In this document: in pieces, positions 8,227 to 17,682 of the stretch
Layout of the letters: each line of letters opens with the position of its first letter
Numbering within the stretch: the stretch's first letter is position 1
Origin: an uncultured Dorea sp.
Lineage (GTDB): Bacteria; Bacillota; Clostridia; Lachnospirales; Lachnospiraceae
Direction of reading: 5' to 3'
DNA length: 64,000 nt
NCBI GenBank assembly: GCA_910589275.1
Contig: CAJUTH010000002.1
Span: 93,978 to 157,977 of the forward strand
Made by a program: the position numbers and the translations under genes
Notes under the pieces: generated by a model
The model's input: the letters and a program-made list of their open reading frames with translations, nothing else
Databases searched by the model: none
Told to the model about the DNA's origin: nothing

Positions 8227-9003
8227 ATGATTGATTATACGGAAGGCGCGGGAGTACAGTATCATATTCAGACGAAACCAGAGGATGTAGGAGAGTATGT
8301 CCTGCTGCCGGGCGACCCCAAACGCTGTAAGCTGATCGCACAGTTTCTGGACGACGCGAAGCTTGTTGCAGACAGCCGTGAGTTTGTGACTTATACCGGT
8401 TGTCTGGATGGAGTGAAGGTGAGCGTGACTTCCACCGGAATCGGCGGGCCGTCGGCATCCATCGCTATGGAAGAGCTGTACCGATGCGGGGCAAGAACCT
8501 TTATCCGGGTAGGAACCTGCGGCGGGATGCAGTTGGATGTAAAGGGCGGTGATCTGGTGATCGCAAGCGGAGCAATCCGCATGGAAGGAACCACTAGGGA
8601 GTACGCGCCCATTGAGTATCCGGCGGTGGCGGACGTTCAGGTGGTGAATGCGCTGAAAGAGGCGGCGGACCGGCTCCATGCGGTCAGCCATATCGGCGTT
8701 GTACAATGCAAAGACTCTTTTTATGGTCAGCATGAACCGGAGAAGAAGCCGGTGGGCTATGAACTTCAGAATAAGTGGAAAGCGTGGATTGGATGCGGGG
8801 CATTGGCTTCTGAGATGGAGTCTGCGGCGCTGTTCATTGTGGGAAGCTGCCTGAGGGTTCGTGTCGGGACGGTACTTTTGGTGGTTGCTAATCAGGAAAG
8901 AGAAGCGGCAGGGCTTGAGAACCTGCAGGTCCATGAGACGGAAGGCGCGATTCACGCGGCAGTGGAGGCAATGCGTATCTTGATTGGACAGGACAAACAG
9001 TAA
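8227..9003 (+). CDS. udp: Uridine phosphorylase (nucleoside phosphorylase family)
   Basis: 258 residues. LLPGDPKRC near the N terminus, the TSTGIGGPSASIAMEEL phosphate/ribose-site motif, RVGTCGGMQ, and ALASEMESAALF, which binds ribose. These mark the NP-I family and best fit uridine phosphorylase, which splits uridine to uracil and ribose-1-phosphate. Other purine or pyrimidine specificity within NP-I is possible. GAGGAGG precedes the ATG. It feeds ribose-1-phosphate to the phosphopentomutase encoded at 17683. Confidence 0.88.
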   Translation: MIDYTEGAGVQYHIQTKPEDVGEYVLLPGDPKRCKLIAQFLDDAKLVADSREFVTYTGCLDGVKVSVTSTGIGGPSASIAMEELYRCGARTFIRVGTCGGMQLDVKGGDLVIASGAIRMEGTTREYAPIEYPAVADVQVVNALKEAADRLHAVSHIGVVQCKDSFYGQHEPEKKPVGYELQNKWKAWIGCGALASEMESAALFIVGSCLRVRVGTVLLVVANQEREAAGLENLQVHETEGAIHAAVEAMRILIGQDKQ

Positions 9004-9041
9004 CAGGGATTCTACAAAGAGGATTCAGAAAGGGAAAGATT

Positions 9042-10112
9042 ATGAAAAAGAAATTATTAGCAGGATTATTGGCTGCGGCAATGGTATTTTCGCTTGCAGC
9101 ATGCGGCGGTTCAGGCGGAAGTTCAGACGAAGGCGGCTCAGATGACGGGGCGGAAGGCAAAGAGGCTTCTGAGGTTAAGGTTGGTATTGTTACGGATACG
9201 GGCGGCGTAAACGACGGTTCCTTTAACCAGTCTGCATGGGAAGGCGTTTCTAGGGCGGCAGATGAATTTGGCATTACCGTTAAGTATCTGGAGTCTTCTA
9301 CAGACGCAGACTATATTCCGAATATCGAGACCTTTGTGGACGAAGAATATGACCTGATTATCTGTATCGGATATCAGCTTGCAGACGCATTGAAGGAGGA
9401 AGCAACAGCGAATCCGGATATGAACTTTGCAATTGTTGACGATGCGGCTAATGCAGACCTTGACAATGTGGCATGCCTGATGTTTGAACAGTGCCAGGCT
9501 TCTTACCTTGTAGGATATGTAGCAGGCCTTACTACAGAGACGAATAAGATTGGTTTCGTGCTGGGTATGTCTACGGATACGATGAATGAGTTTGGATATG
9601 GCTACTGTGCAGGCGCGATTGATGCAAATCCGGACGTAGAGGTTCTGCAGGCAAATGCAAACAGCTTCTCTGATACAGCGGCAGGTAAGACGGCGGCAAA
9701 TAATATGATCGCTGACGGCGCCGACGTGATCTTCCACGCGGCAGGCGGAACGGGCCTTGGCGTTATCGACGCTTGTAAAGAGGCTAAGATCTGGGCAATC
9801 GGCGTTGACTCTGACCAGAGCGTGATCGCTCCTGAGACAATCCTTACTTCTGCTCTGAAGCGCGTAGACAATGCATGCTACGACGAGGCAAAAGCTGTGC
9901 TTGACGGCGCATTTGAGAGCGGAGTTAAGACCTATACGCTGGAAGAGGCGGGCGTTGATATCGCTCCTACTACAGATAATCTTACCGAGGATGTGATCAC
10001 CGCAGTAAATGAAGTAAAAGAATCCATTATCAGCGGCGACGTAGTAGTTCCAAAGACAAAGGATGATTTTGAAGGCAAATACGGAGCAGGCATCTATAAG
10101 TTAGCTGAGTAA
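9042..10112 (+). CDS. BMP-family nucleoside-binding lipoprotein
   Basis: 356 residues. Signal peptide with LAACGG lipobox, a Gly/Ser/Asp-rich linker, then the BMP (Med/PnrA) fold: VGIVTDTGGVNDGSFNQSAWEG, IGFVLGMSTDTMNEFGYGY and ADVIFHAAGGTGLGV. PnrA-type proteins bind nucleosides outside the membrane. It is the receptor for the ATPase and permeases at 12646-16193, although yjjI and yjjW are inserted between them. A hairpin at 10140-10170 may let the receptor be made in excess. Confidence 0.92.
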   Translation: MKKKLLAGLLAAAMVFSLAACGGSGGSSDEGGSDDGAEGKEASEVKVGIVTDTGGVNDGSFNQSAWEGVSRAADEFGITVKYLESSTDADYIPNIETFVDEEYDLIICIGYQLADALKEEATANPDMNFAIVDDAANADLDNVACLMFEQCQASYLVGYVAGLTTETNKIGFVLGMSTDTMNEFGYGYCAGAIDANPDVEVLQANANSFSDTAAGKTAANNMIADGADVIFHAAGGTGLGVIDACKEAKIWAIGVDSDQSVIAPETILTSALKRVDNACYDEAKAVLDGAFESGVKTYTLEEAGVDIAPTTDNLTEDVITAVNEVKESIISGDVVVPKTKDDFEGKYGAGIYKLAE

Positions 10113-10139
10113 TCTACAGATAGCACAGGATGTATAGGA

Positions 10140-10170
10140 TAGGGGCAGAGTCCGTAAGGGCCTGTCCCTA
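10140..10170 (+). terminator. Weak terminator or mRNA-stabilising hairpin
   Basis: TAGGGGCAG (10140-10148) pairs with CTGTCCCTA (10162-10170) with one G-U pair. A poor T run follows, so read-through into yjjI is likely. Confidence 0.55.
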
Positions 10171-10212
10171 TGTTATCAAATAAATATAGATAGAAGAAAG
10201 GAGTGTGCAGTT

Positions 10213-11757
10213 GTGAGAGATATTGAGATGTCCCGGGTAAACGCTACAAGGGAAGAGATGCTTGAGACTGTAAAATCACCGACACTGACACATGAGCAGA
10301 AACTGACGACGATGACGAACCTTGCAGATTCCTTGCTGGAGGTATTAGATCTCCCGGAGGGGTTGGATGAACTGCTGAATCAGCCCATTGACAAGCAGTG
10401 CATCTGCGATCTTGCGGAGGGGCATGCGCCGCTGCGGCCCAGATACATTATTCCGGATTATGGCAAATTCATGAGGGAAGGCAGCGAATTTCTTCAGTTG
10501 GAGCCGCCGAAGGATTTATATGAGGCGCTGAACGCCCTGCAGATTTTTTACCGGCATGTGCCGAGCGTTACGAATTTCCCGGTATACGTGGGAGCTTTGG
10601 ACGAATTGTTAGAGCCGTTTATTAATGATGTGGACGAGGCGCAGGCAAAGAAGCTGATCAAGTTGTTTTTGACCCAGATGGACCGTACGATCTTGGATTC
10701 TTTCTCCCATGCGAATGTGGGGCCTAAGGCCACGAAGGCGGGCAGGATTATTTTGGAGGCGGAAGCTGAGTTAGAACATGCGGTGCCGAATATTTCCATG
10801 AAGTATGACGAAAGTATCACGCCGGATGATTTTGCGCTCTGCGGAGTCAATGCGGCGCTGCATAGCGCTAAGCCGAGTTTCGCCAACCATGCGATGTTTA
10901 AAAGCGAACTGGGCGAGGACTATGTGATCGCAAGCTGTTATAACGGATTGAAGCTTGGCGGCGGTTCCTATACGCTGGTCCGCCTGATCTTGGGAAATAT
11001 TGCAAAGCGCGCGGAGAATGTGGAGGATTTTAAGAAAAACCACCTTCCCTATGTCTGCCGGATCATGGCGGAATATATGGATGCGAGAATCCGTTTTGAG
11101 GTAGAGGAGAGCGGATTCTTCGAGAATAATTTTCTGGCAAAGGAAGGGTTTATTAAAAGAGAGCGGTTCACGGCGATGTTTGGCATGGTGGGTCTTGCAG
11201 AGTGTGTCAATATCCTGATGGAGAAGGAAGGAAAGACGGGAAGATTCGGACATGACAAAGAGGCTGATAAGCTGGGCGTGGAGATCATGGACCAGATCGA
11301 CGCCTTCAATCAGGAGCATGTGAATCCATACTGTGAGATTACCGGCGGACATTTTCTGCTGCATGCGCAGGTGGGAATCGCCAGCGACTTAAATGTCAGC
11401 CCGGGAACTAGGATTCCTATCGGGGAGGAGCCGGAGGAGCTGATTGACCATTTAAGGCACTGTAGTAATTTTCACAAATATTTCTCATCCGGAACAGGAG
11501 ATATTTTCCCGATTGATATGACGGTTCATAAGAATCCGGAATTTGTCTTGGATATTATAAAGGGAGCGTTTAAAGAGAATCTCAGATATCTGTCCTTCTA
11601 TTCCTCTGACAGCGACGTGATTCGGATTACGGGCTATCTGGTGAAGCGGTCGGAGATTGAGAAGCTGGAGAAGGGCCAGAATGTGCTTCAGGATACGACG
11701 GCCCTTGGAATGGGAGCGAAGCACAATGGCAAGATTTTGGAAAGGAAGATCCGGTAA
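10213..11757 (+). CDS. yjjI: YjjI-type glycyl radical enzyme
   Basis: 514 residues, the size of E. coli YjjI and shorter than pyruvate formate-lyase. The radical site near the C terminus reads RITGY with Gly474. The candidate thiyl cysteine is Cys242 in ASCYNGLKLGGG. The gene starts at GTG 10213 after AAGGAG and abuts yjjW, its activase. The YjjI reaction was not established as far as I know. In E. coli yjjI-yjjW lies beside deoCABD, and here the pair is embedded in a nucleoside transport and salvage block, so a nucleoside- or deoxyribose-derived substrate is a reasonable inference. Glycyl radicals are oxygen sensitive, which fits an anaerobe. Confidence 0.9.
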   Translation: MRDIEMSRVNATREEMLETVKSPTLTHEQKLTTMTNLADSLLEVLDLPEGLDELLNQPIDKQCICDLAEGHAPLRPRYIIPDYGKFMREGSEFLQLEPPKDLYEALNALQIFYRHVPSVTNFPVYVGALDELLEPFINDVDEAQAKKLIKLFLTQMDRTILDSFSHANVGPKATKAGRIILEAEAELEHAVPNISMKYDESITPDDFALCGVNAALHSAKPSFANHAMFKSELGEDYVIASCYNGLKLGGGSYTLVRLILGNIAKRAENVEDFKKNHLPYVCRIMAEYMDARIRFEVEESGFFENNFLAKEGFIKRERFTAMFGMVGLAECVNILMEKEGKTGRFGHDKEADKLGVEIMDQIDAFNQEHVNPYCEITGGHFLLHAQVGIASDLNVSPGTRIPIGEEPEELIDHLRHCSNFHKYFSSGTGDIFPIDMTVHKNPEFVLDIIKGAFKENLRYLSFYSSDSDVIRITGYLVKRSEIEKLEKGQNVLQDTTALGMGAKHNGKILERKIR

Positions 11758-12600
11758 ATGATACGGGTACCGGTTAATAAGATCATTCCATTCAGTTCGG
11801 TAGACGGGCCGGGGAACCGGACGGCAGTATTTCTTCAGGGCTGTAATTTTGACTGCAGATACTGTCATAATCCGGAGACTAGGAATCTGTGTACCGGCTG
11901 TATGGAATGTGTGGAGAAATGTCCCGCGAAGGCGTTGGCAGACAGGGACGGACGAGTGGTATTTGACCCGGCGGCCTGCATAGGCTGCGATACGTGTATC
12001 CGTACCTGCAGGTTCGGGTGCAGCCCAAGGATTCGTTATATGACGCCGGAAGAAGTGATGGCAGAGATCAGAAAGCAGGTTCCGTTCATCCGGGGGATCA
12101 CCGTATCCGGCGGAGAGTGTACCCTGTACCCGGAATTTCTCACGGAGTTGTTTGGACTGTGCAGGAAAGAAGGACTGGGAAGGCTGATCGACAGCAACGG
12201 TACGCTGGATTTTGCAGAGCATCCGAAGCTTATGGATGCGATGGACGGAGTGATGCTGGACGTAAAAGCGTGGGATGAGGAAGAACACAGGAAGGTGACG
12301 GGAACATCCGGAAGGATGGTGCGAAAGAATGCCAGAGAACTGGCGGCAGCCGGAAAGCTTTATGAGGTGCGGACCGTGGTGGTCCCGGGCCTGTTTAACT
12401 ATGAGCAGACGGTCAGGGAGACCGCGAGACTCCTTGCGCCGTATCTGGTTTGCGGACGAGTCCGGTATAAATTGATCCGATACCGGCAGATTGGTGTAAG
12501 AGAACAATATGCAGTCTATCAGAGCCCCGGGGATGACGTGATGGAGAGCCTTGCCGGCATTGTGAGGGACGAGGGGCTTGGGGATGTGATTGTGATTTAA
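11758..12600 (+). CDS. yjjW: YjjW-type glycyl radical enzyme activase (radical SAM)
   Basis: 280 residues. Radical SAM motif CNFDCRYC at about residues 30-37, then a two-cluster ferredoxin insert (CTGCMECVEKCP and CIGCDTCIRTC), and the TVSGGECTLYPEF motif of activases. It would abstract hydrogen from Gly474 of YjjI. The ATG follows the yjjI TAA with no gap, so translation is coupled. The ferredoxin insert is normal for this activase class and absent from PflA. Confidence 0.92.
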   Translation: MIRVPVNKIIPFSSVDGPGNRTAVFLQGCNFDCRYCHNPETRNLCTGCMECVEKCPAKALADRDGRVVFDPAACIGCDTCIRTCRFGCSPRIRYMTPEEVMAEIRKQVPFIRGITVSGGECTLYPEFLTELFGLCRKEGLGRLIDSNGTLDFAEHPKLMDAMDGVMLDVKAWDEEEHRKVTGTSGRMVRKNARELAAAGKLYEVRTVVVPGLFNYEQTVRETARLLAPYLVCGRVRYKLIRYRQIGVREQYAVYQSPGDDVMESLAGIVRDEGLGDVIVI

Positions 12601-12645
12601 TATAGAGGGAACAGCGCGGATTTTACTTAAGGAGGAGGAACAAAA

Positions 12646-14190
12646 GTGGACAAGGCAAGCAACATGAATCAGGACCATGTCGTTCTCCAGATGAAGGATA
12701 TCGTTAAGAAATTCGGTGATTTCACAGCAAATGACCATATTAATTTAACGGTACACAAGGGAGAGGTGCATGCGATCCTTGGAGAGAACGGTGCGGGAAA
12801 GAGTACGCTTATGAACGTACTGTATGGGATGTATCCGCCCACATCAGGTACGATCTTCTATGATGGAAAAGAGGTTAAGATCGACGGCCCCCAGAAGGCC
12901 ATTGATCTGGGAATCGGAATGGTACACCAGCATTTTATGCTGATCCCGCCCTTTACCGTTACGGAGAATATAGTGCTGGGAATGGAGCCGGGCAGCGGCG
13001 TGATCGTGGATATCAAGTCGGCGAGAGAGAAGATCAAACAGCTTTCCGAGCAGTACAATCTGATGGTTGACCCGGACGCGAAGGTGGAGGATATTTCCGT
13101 AGGAATGCAGCAGAGAGTCGAGATTTTGAAGGTACTGTACAGAGGTGCGAATCTATTGATCTTAGATGAGCCTACGGCATCCCTGACGCCGCAGGAGATT
13201 AACGAGCTGATCGATATCATCCATAATCTGACGGCCGACGGGAAGTCCGTGATTATCATTACTCACAAGCTGAAGGAGATCAAAGCGTCGGCGGACCACT
13301 GTACGATCATCCGGTCCGGAAAGTATATCGATACGGTCAATGTGGCGGAGTGCAGCGAGAACGATCTGGCGGCCATGATGGTAGGACGGGACGTTGCCTT
13401 TTCGGTAGATAAGAAAGAGATGACGCCGGGAGAGGTGGTTCTGGAGGTGAAGGACCTAAAAGCGAAGGATTACCGGGGCGTAGAGATCCTCGACGGGCTG
13501 AATATCCGCGTAAGGCAGGGAGAGATCGTGGGTCTTGCAGGCGTAGACGGCAATGGGCAGACAGAGCTTGTGGAGATTCTCACCGGACTTCGTAAGGGAG
13601 AGTCGGGACAGGTGCTGATGAAGGGTGTGGATTTATTCAACAAGACGCCGAGAGAGACCTTTGACCATGGAATCACCAGTATTCCGGAAGACCGTCAGAA
13701 GCACGGGCTTGTGCTTGATTTTACCGTGGCTGAGAATCTAATTCTGCAGAATTACGGAGAAAAACAGTTTTCCAATAAAGGAATTTTGAAAAAGGATGCA
13801 ATACAGCGGTTTGCCGCGGAGATGATCGAGAAGTTTGACATCCGGCCCTCCGGCTGTGAGAACCGCCATGTGGGCCAGCTCTCCGGCGGTAATCAGCAGA
13901 AGGTGATCATTGCGAGAGAAGTGACCAATGATTCGGAACTTCTGATCGCGGTAAATCCTACCCGTGGTCTGGACGTAGGCGCAATTGAGTTCGTACACAA
14001 ATATCTGGTGGAGCAGAGAAATAAAAACAGGGCGGTACTTCTGGTTTCCTTTGAGCTGGATGAGATCATGGATCTGTCTGACCGGATTGAGGTTATTTTT
14101 GACGGTAAGATTGTGGGAAGCGTGGCCGGAGCCGACGCGGATGAGAAGGAACTTGGATTCATGATGGCAGGAGGTACGAAGGATGAGTAA
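12646..14190 (+). CDS. Nucleoside ABC transporter ATP-binding protein (two ATPase domains)
   Basis: 514 residues from GTG 12646 with AAGGAGGAGG upstream. The first ATPase domain has Walker A GENGAGKST, ISVGMQQRVEIL and LLILDEPTASLTP. The second, from about residue 265, has GVDGNGQTEL in place of a full Walker A, LSGGNQQKV and NPTRGLD. This duplicated form with one degenerate site is usual for NupO/RbsA-type proteins. It works with the BMP receptor and the next two permeases. It overlaps the permease gene by 8 bases. Confidence 0.92.
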   Translation: MDKASNMNQDHVVLQMKDIVKKFGDFTANDHINLTVHKGEVHAILGENGAGKSTLMNVLYGMYPPTSGTIFYDGKEVKIDGPQKAIDLGIGMVHQHFMLIPPFTVTENIVLGMEPGSGVIVDIKSAREKIKQLSEQYNLMVDPDAKVEDISVGMQQRVEILKVLYRGANLLILDEPTASLTPQEINELIDIIHNLTADGKSVIIITHKLKEIKASADHCTIIRSGKYIDTVNVAECSENDLAAMMVGRDVAFSVDKKEMTPGEVVLEVKDLKAKDYRGVEILDGLNIRVRQGEIVGLAGVDGNGQTELVEILTGLRKGESGQVLMKGVDLFNKTPRETFDHGITSIPEDRQKHGLVLDFTVAENLILQNYGEKQFSNKGILKKDAIQRFAAEMIEKFDIRPSGCENRHVGQLSGGNQQKVIIAREVTNDSELLIAVNPTRGLDVGAIEFVHKYLVEQRNKNRAVLLVSFELDEIMDLSDRIEVIFDGKIVGSVAGADADEKELGFMMAGGTKDE

Positions 14191-15256
14191 GAAAAACAGC
14201 ATTTTAAAAGGGAATGCGGTGTATGTATTCCTTTCCATCATTATTGGCTTTATCGTGGGCGCGGTATTGCTTCTCGCAGCCGGCATCAGTCCGGGCGAGG
14301 CTTACGGAAAGCTTGCGGACGGAATATTCGGACAGACCAAGTATATTGTGTGGAGCATTGTCTATGCGAGTCCGTTAATTTTTACGGGCTTAAGCGTTGC
14401 CTTTTCTTTTAAGACAGGCGTATTTAATATCGGCGCGGAGGGTCAGTTTGTTGTGGGTTCTCTTGCGGCCTGCGCAGTAGGGATTCTGGTGAAGGCGCCG
14501 GGACCGGTCCATGTGCTGCTTTGTATTCTGGCGGCTATGATCGCCGGAGGTTTATGGGGGGCGATCGTGGGCGTTCTGAAGGTAAAAAGAGGGGTGCACG
14601 AGGTCCTTTCCTATATCATGTTTAACTGGATTGCCTTCTATCTGTCCAACTATGTGGTGAACTTAAAGTCCATCCACAGAAGCGGCGGCGGAGAAGCTAC
14701 CAAGGATATTGCGGACACGGCAAGAATGAAGCTGCCGGACGGGATTGTAGCGGCGACGCGCTGCAGCGCTGCAAACTGGGGAATTTCTCTGGCGATCGCA
14801 GCGGCGGTTTTAATCTGGTTCATTATGAATAAGACAACCCTTGGCTATCAGCTCCGCGCGGTAGGTTTCAGCAAGAGCGCGGCAGAGTACGGCGGCATTA
14901 ATACCAGCAGGAATTTCCTGACGGCGATGTCTATATCCGGCGCGCTGGCTGGACTGGGCGGAGCAGTACAGGTGCTTGGCATGTCCGGGCGTATCAGCCA
15001 GTTTGCGAGTCAGGAACAGTTTGGATTTCAGGGAATTACCGTTGCCTTGATCGCGTCCTCCAATCCGATCGGCTGTATTTTCGCTGGTCTGTTCTATGGG
15101 GCGATGAAGTACGGCGGAACCAAGCTCAGTCTTGTAAACGCGCCTTCCGAGGTGGTAGACATCATCATGGGAACGATCATTCTCTTTATAGCGATCTCTC
15201 ATATCTTTAAGATGATCGTGTCAAAGAGACTTCATAAGAAAGAGGGAGGTAACTAG
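14183..15256 (+). CDS. Nucleoside ABC transporter permease (NupP-like)
   Basis: 357 residues with about nine membrane segments. FKTGVFNIGAEGQF and TTLGYQLRAVGFSKSAAEYGGI are characteristic of the first permease of BMP/Nup importers. Overlaps the ATPase gene end and is followed after one base by the partner permease. It forms half of the nucleoside channel. Confidence 0.9.
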   Translation: MSKKNSILKGNAVYVFLSIIIGFIVGAVLLLAAGISPGEAYGKLADGIFGQTKYIVWSIVYASPLIFTGLSVAFSFKTGVFNIGAEGQFVVGSLAACAVGILVKAPGPVHVLLCILAAMIAGGLWGAIVGVLKVKRGVHEVLSYIMFNWIAFYLSNYVVNLKSIHRSGGGEATKDIADTARMKLPDGIVAATRCSAANWGISLAIAAAVLIWFIMNKTTLGYQLRAVGFSKSAAEYGGINTSRNFLTAMSISGALAGLGGAVQVLGMSGRISQFASQEQFGFQGITVALIASSNPIGCIFAGLFYGAMKYGGTKLSLVNAPSEVVDIIMGTIILFIAISHIFKMIVSKRLHKKEGGN

Positions 15257-15257
15257 A

Positions 15258-16193
15258 ATGGATGTATTGATTAAAGATTTAGGGCTGCTAATTAATGCCA
15301 TGCTGATTGCGACGCCTCCGCTTCTGTTTGCGGCGCTTGGTTCCTGCTTTTCAGAGAGGAGCGGCGTGATCAATATCGGAATTGAGGGAATGATGACCAT
15401 CGGGGCGTTTACCGGAGCTGTTGTGGCGTATTTTACCGGGAACGGCTGGGTAGGCTTCCTGTGCGGCGGCCTTGCGGGAGCTGTGTTCGGAGTGATCCAC
15501 GCCGTTGCATGCGTAAGCTTTGGCGCGGACCAGACCATCGCGGGGACGGCAATCAATTTCCTTGCGCCGGGGCTTGCGGTCTTCCTGTGTAAAGCAATGT
15601 TCGATAACTCTTCGGACTCCCCGGCTCTGGATACGGCTGCGAAGCTTCCGAAGATGTTTAACGGAGTATTTAAGTCCGGTTCGTTCTTATATAACGTACT
15701 TTGTACCTATCCGGTGGCATACTTGTGTTTCGCGCTGGCAATACTGATAGGGTTCGTATTTTATAAAACAAAGTTCGGCATGCGCCTGAGGGCGGTAGGC
15801 GAGCATCCGCAGGCCTGCGAGACGCTTGGGATCAATGTGTTCCGCACCCGTTATATCTGTGTGATCCTGTCCGGATTCTTGGCCGGACTTGGCGGAGCCT
15901 TTGTGACGCTGGCAACCGTAAGCCAGTTCAGGCCCAGCGTTATTGTAGGGCAGGGCTTTATTGCCATCGCCGCGGTAATTTTTGGAAAGTTTGATCCGGT
16001 CGGCTCCATGAAGGCGTGCCTGTTGTTCGGGTTCTGTAATGGAGTGAAGGCGCTCCTAGGAGGAAGCAACGTGGTATCGCCGAACCTGATCTCTATGATT
16101 CCGTATGTTGTGACAATCCTTGCTCTGGTATTATTTGTGGGACAGTCCAGAGTTCCGGCAGCCAACGGCAAGCCGTATATGAAGTCAAAGTAG
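15258..16193 (+). CDS. Nucleoside ABC transporter permease (NupQ-like)
   Basis: 311 residues, hydrophobic throughout. SERSGVINIGIEGMM near the N terminus and FGMRLRAVGEHPQACETLGI mark the second permease of the BMP/Nup importer. GGGAGG lies before the ATG, inside the end of the previous gene. The last transport gene; cdd follows after a few bases. Confidence 0.9.
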   Translation: MDVLIKDLGLLINAMLIATPPLLFAALGSCFSERSGVINIGIEGMMTIGAFTGAVVAYFTGNGWVGFLCGGLAGAVFGVIHAVACVSFGADQTIAGTAINFLAPGLAVFLCKAMFDNSSDSPALDTAAKLPKMFNGVFKSGSFLYNVLCTYPVAYLCFALAILIGFVFYKTKFGMRLRAVGEHPQACETLGINVFRTRYICVILSGFLAGLGGAFVTLATVSQFRPSVIVGQGFIAIAAVIFGKFDPVGSMKACLLFGFCNGVKALLGGSNVVSPNLISMIPYVVTILALVLFVGQSRVPAANGKPYMKSK

Positions 16194-16202
16194 GTGAAAA
16201 TC

Positions 16203-16649
16203 ATGATCGACAGAGAAAACTTATGCGGAAAGGCGCTGGAAATGAGAGCCAGAGCCTATACCCCTTATTCACACTTTAATGTGGGGGCGGCGCTTTTGTG
16301 TAAGGACGGGAGTATCTATACAGGATGCAATATTGAAAATGCAGCCTACACTCCTGCGAACTGTGCGGAGAGAACGGCTTTTTTTAAAGCGGTCAGCGAT
16401 GGGAAACGGGAGTTTACAGCGATTGCGATAGCCGGAGGAAATGAGACGGCAGAGAGCTTGGATTACTGCGCGCCCTGCGGAGTGTGCAGACAGGTGATGA
16501 AGGAGTTCTGCGGAGCTTCCTTTGAGGTGATTCTGGCGAAAACCCAGAAGGATTACCGGGTGTTTACTTTAGAAGAGCTTTTGCCGATGGGATTTGGACC
16601 GGAGAATTTAGAGAAGAAAATGCTGTATAAGGCGGATGAAGAATTATGA
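16203..16649 (+). CDS. cdd: Cytidine deaminase
   Basis: 148 residues. YSHFNVGAALL, the zinc-site CAER and the CAPCGVCRQ zinc motif are those of tetrameric cytidine deaminase, which converts cytidine or deoxycytidine to uridine. The ATG at 16203 follows AGGTGA at a good distance; a GTG at 16194 overlaps that site. Its product is the substrate of udp and udk upstream. It overlaps add by 4 bases. Confidence 0.93.
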   Translation: MIDRENLCGKALEMRARAYTPYSHFNVGAALLCKDGSIYTGCNIENAAYTPANCAERTAFFKAVSDGKREFTAIAIAGGNETAESLDYCAPCGVCRQVMKEFCGASFEVILAKTQKDYRVFTLEELLPMGFGPENLEKKMLYKADEEL

Positions 16650-17620
16650 AGTTAGAAGAACTAATCAAACTGCCTAAGATAGAGCAGCACTGTCATCTGG
16701 ATGGTTCCCTTTCCAAAAGTTTTGTGGAAAAAAGATTGGGGCGGAAGGTGCAAAACTTAGAGCTTCACGTGCCGGAGGACTGCACCAGTTTGAATGAGTA
16801 TCTGGACAAATTCGTTCTGCCCTGCAGCCTTATCGAAGATGCAAAAGGGCTTGAGGATGCTGGTTATGACTTTATCAGCCAGATGAAAGAAGAACATGTT
16901 GTATATACCGAGGTGCGGTTTGCACCGTTAAACCCGATCCATGAATCGTTAAGTCTGGAACAGGTTCTAGAATCCCTTCTTACAGGGCTTGAGAAAGGAA
17001 AGCGCGAATTTGGCGTAGAGTACAATGTGATTGTATGCGCTATGAGGCATCACAGCGAGGAGACCAACCTCAGGATGTTCCGTGCGGCAAGGGAATTTTT
17101 AGGAGAGGGCGTCTGCGCGGGAGATCTTGCAGGAGCGGAGGCGCTTTTTCCTATGAGCGGCTTCCGGAATTTGTTTGCAGAGGTTCGGGGGCTTGGGCTT
17201 CCGTTTACGATTCACGCGGGAGAATGCGGCAATGTACAAAATATTGCAGACGCGATAGCGGCAGGAGCCGGACGTATCGGCCACGGCATTGCCATGAGAG
17301 GGAATGGGAAGGTGCAGCAGCTCTGTAAAGAGAAGGGAATCGGAATTGAGATGTGTCCGATCAGCAATCTCCAGACCAGAACGGTAGAGGACCCTTCTGA
17401 GTATCCGCTGAGGGAATTTTTAGACGCGGGACTTGCGGTGACGATTAATACAGATAACCGGACGGTGAGCAATACAACCCTGTCAAAGGAATTGGAATTT
17501 GTACAAAGGGTATATGGGATTACTGACGCCGAAATTATACAGATGATGAAGAACGCAGTAGATACTTTGTTTGCAGACGATAGTGTAAAGGACAAGCTGC
17601 TGAAATTATATGAAAGATAG
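16646..17620 (+). CDS. add: Adenosine deaminase
   Basis: 324 residues. Zinc ligands in EQHCHLDGSL, the TIHAGECG motif with the catalytic glutamate region, GRIGHGIAM, and TINTDNRTVS at the C-terminal metal site, where the family often has DDP. It converts adenosine and deoxyadenosine to inosine forms. The start overlaps the cdd stop (ATGA), so the two are translationally coupled. Confidence 0.92.
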   Translation: MKLEELIKLPKIEQHCHLDGSLSKSFVEKRLGRKVQNLELHVPEDCTSLNEYLDKFVLPCSLIEDAKGLEDAGYDFISQMKEEHVVYTEVRFAPLNPIHESLSLEQVLESLLTGLEKGKREFGVEYNVIVCAMRHHSEETNLRMFRAAREFLGEGVCAGDLAGAEALFPMSGFRNLFAEVRGLGLPFTIHAGECGNVQNIADAIAAGAGRIGHGIAMRGNGKVQQLCKEKGIGIEMCPISNLQTRTVEDPSEYPLREFLDAGLAVTINTDNRTVSNTTLSKELEFVQRVYGITDAEIIQMMKNAVDTLFADDSVKDKLLKLYER

Positions 17621-17682
17621 CCTGCCGTACAATGGTCCATGAGAGAGCAGGTTACTGTTTACACAGGGAAGGAATGGTTCGT

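Noticed and set aside
16646..17620. Adenosine deaminase inactive because the last metal site reads TDN rather than the common DDP
   Set aside because: The metal-binding aspartate is kept and TDN variants occur in the wider family; the other motifs are complete.
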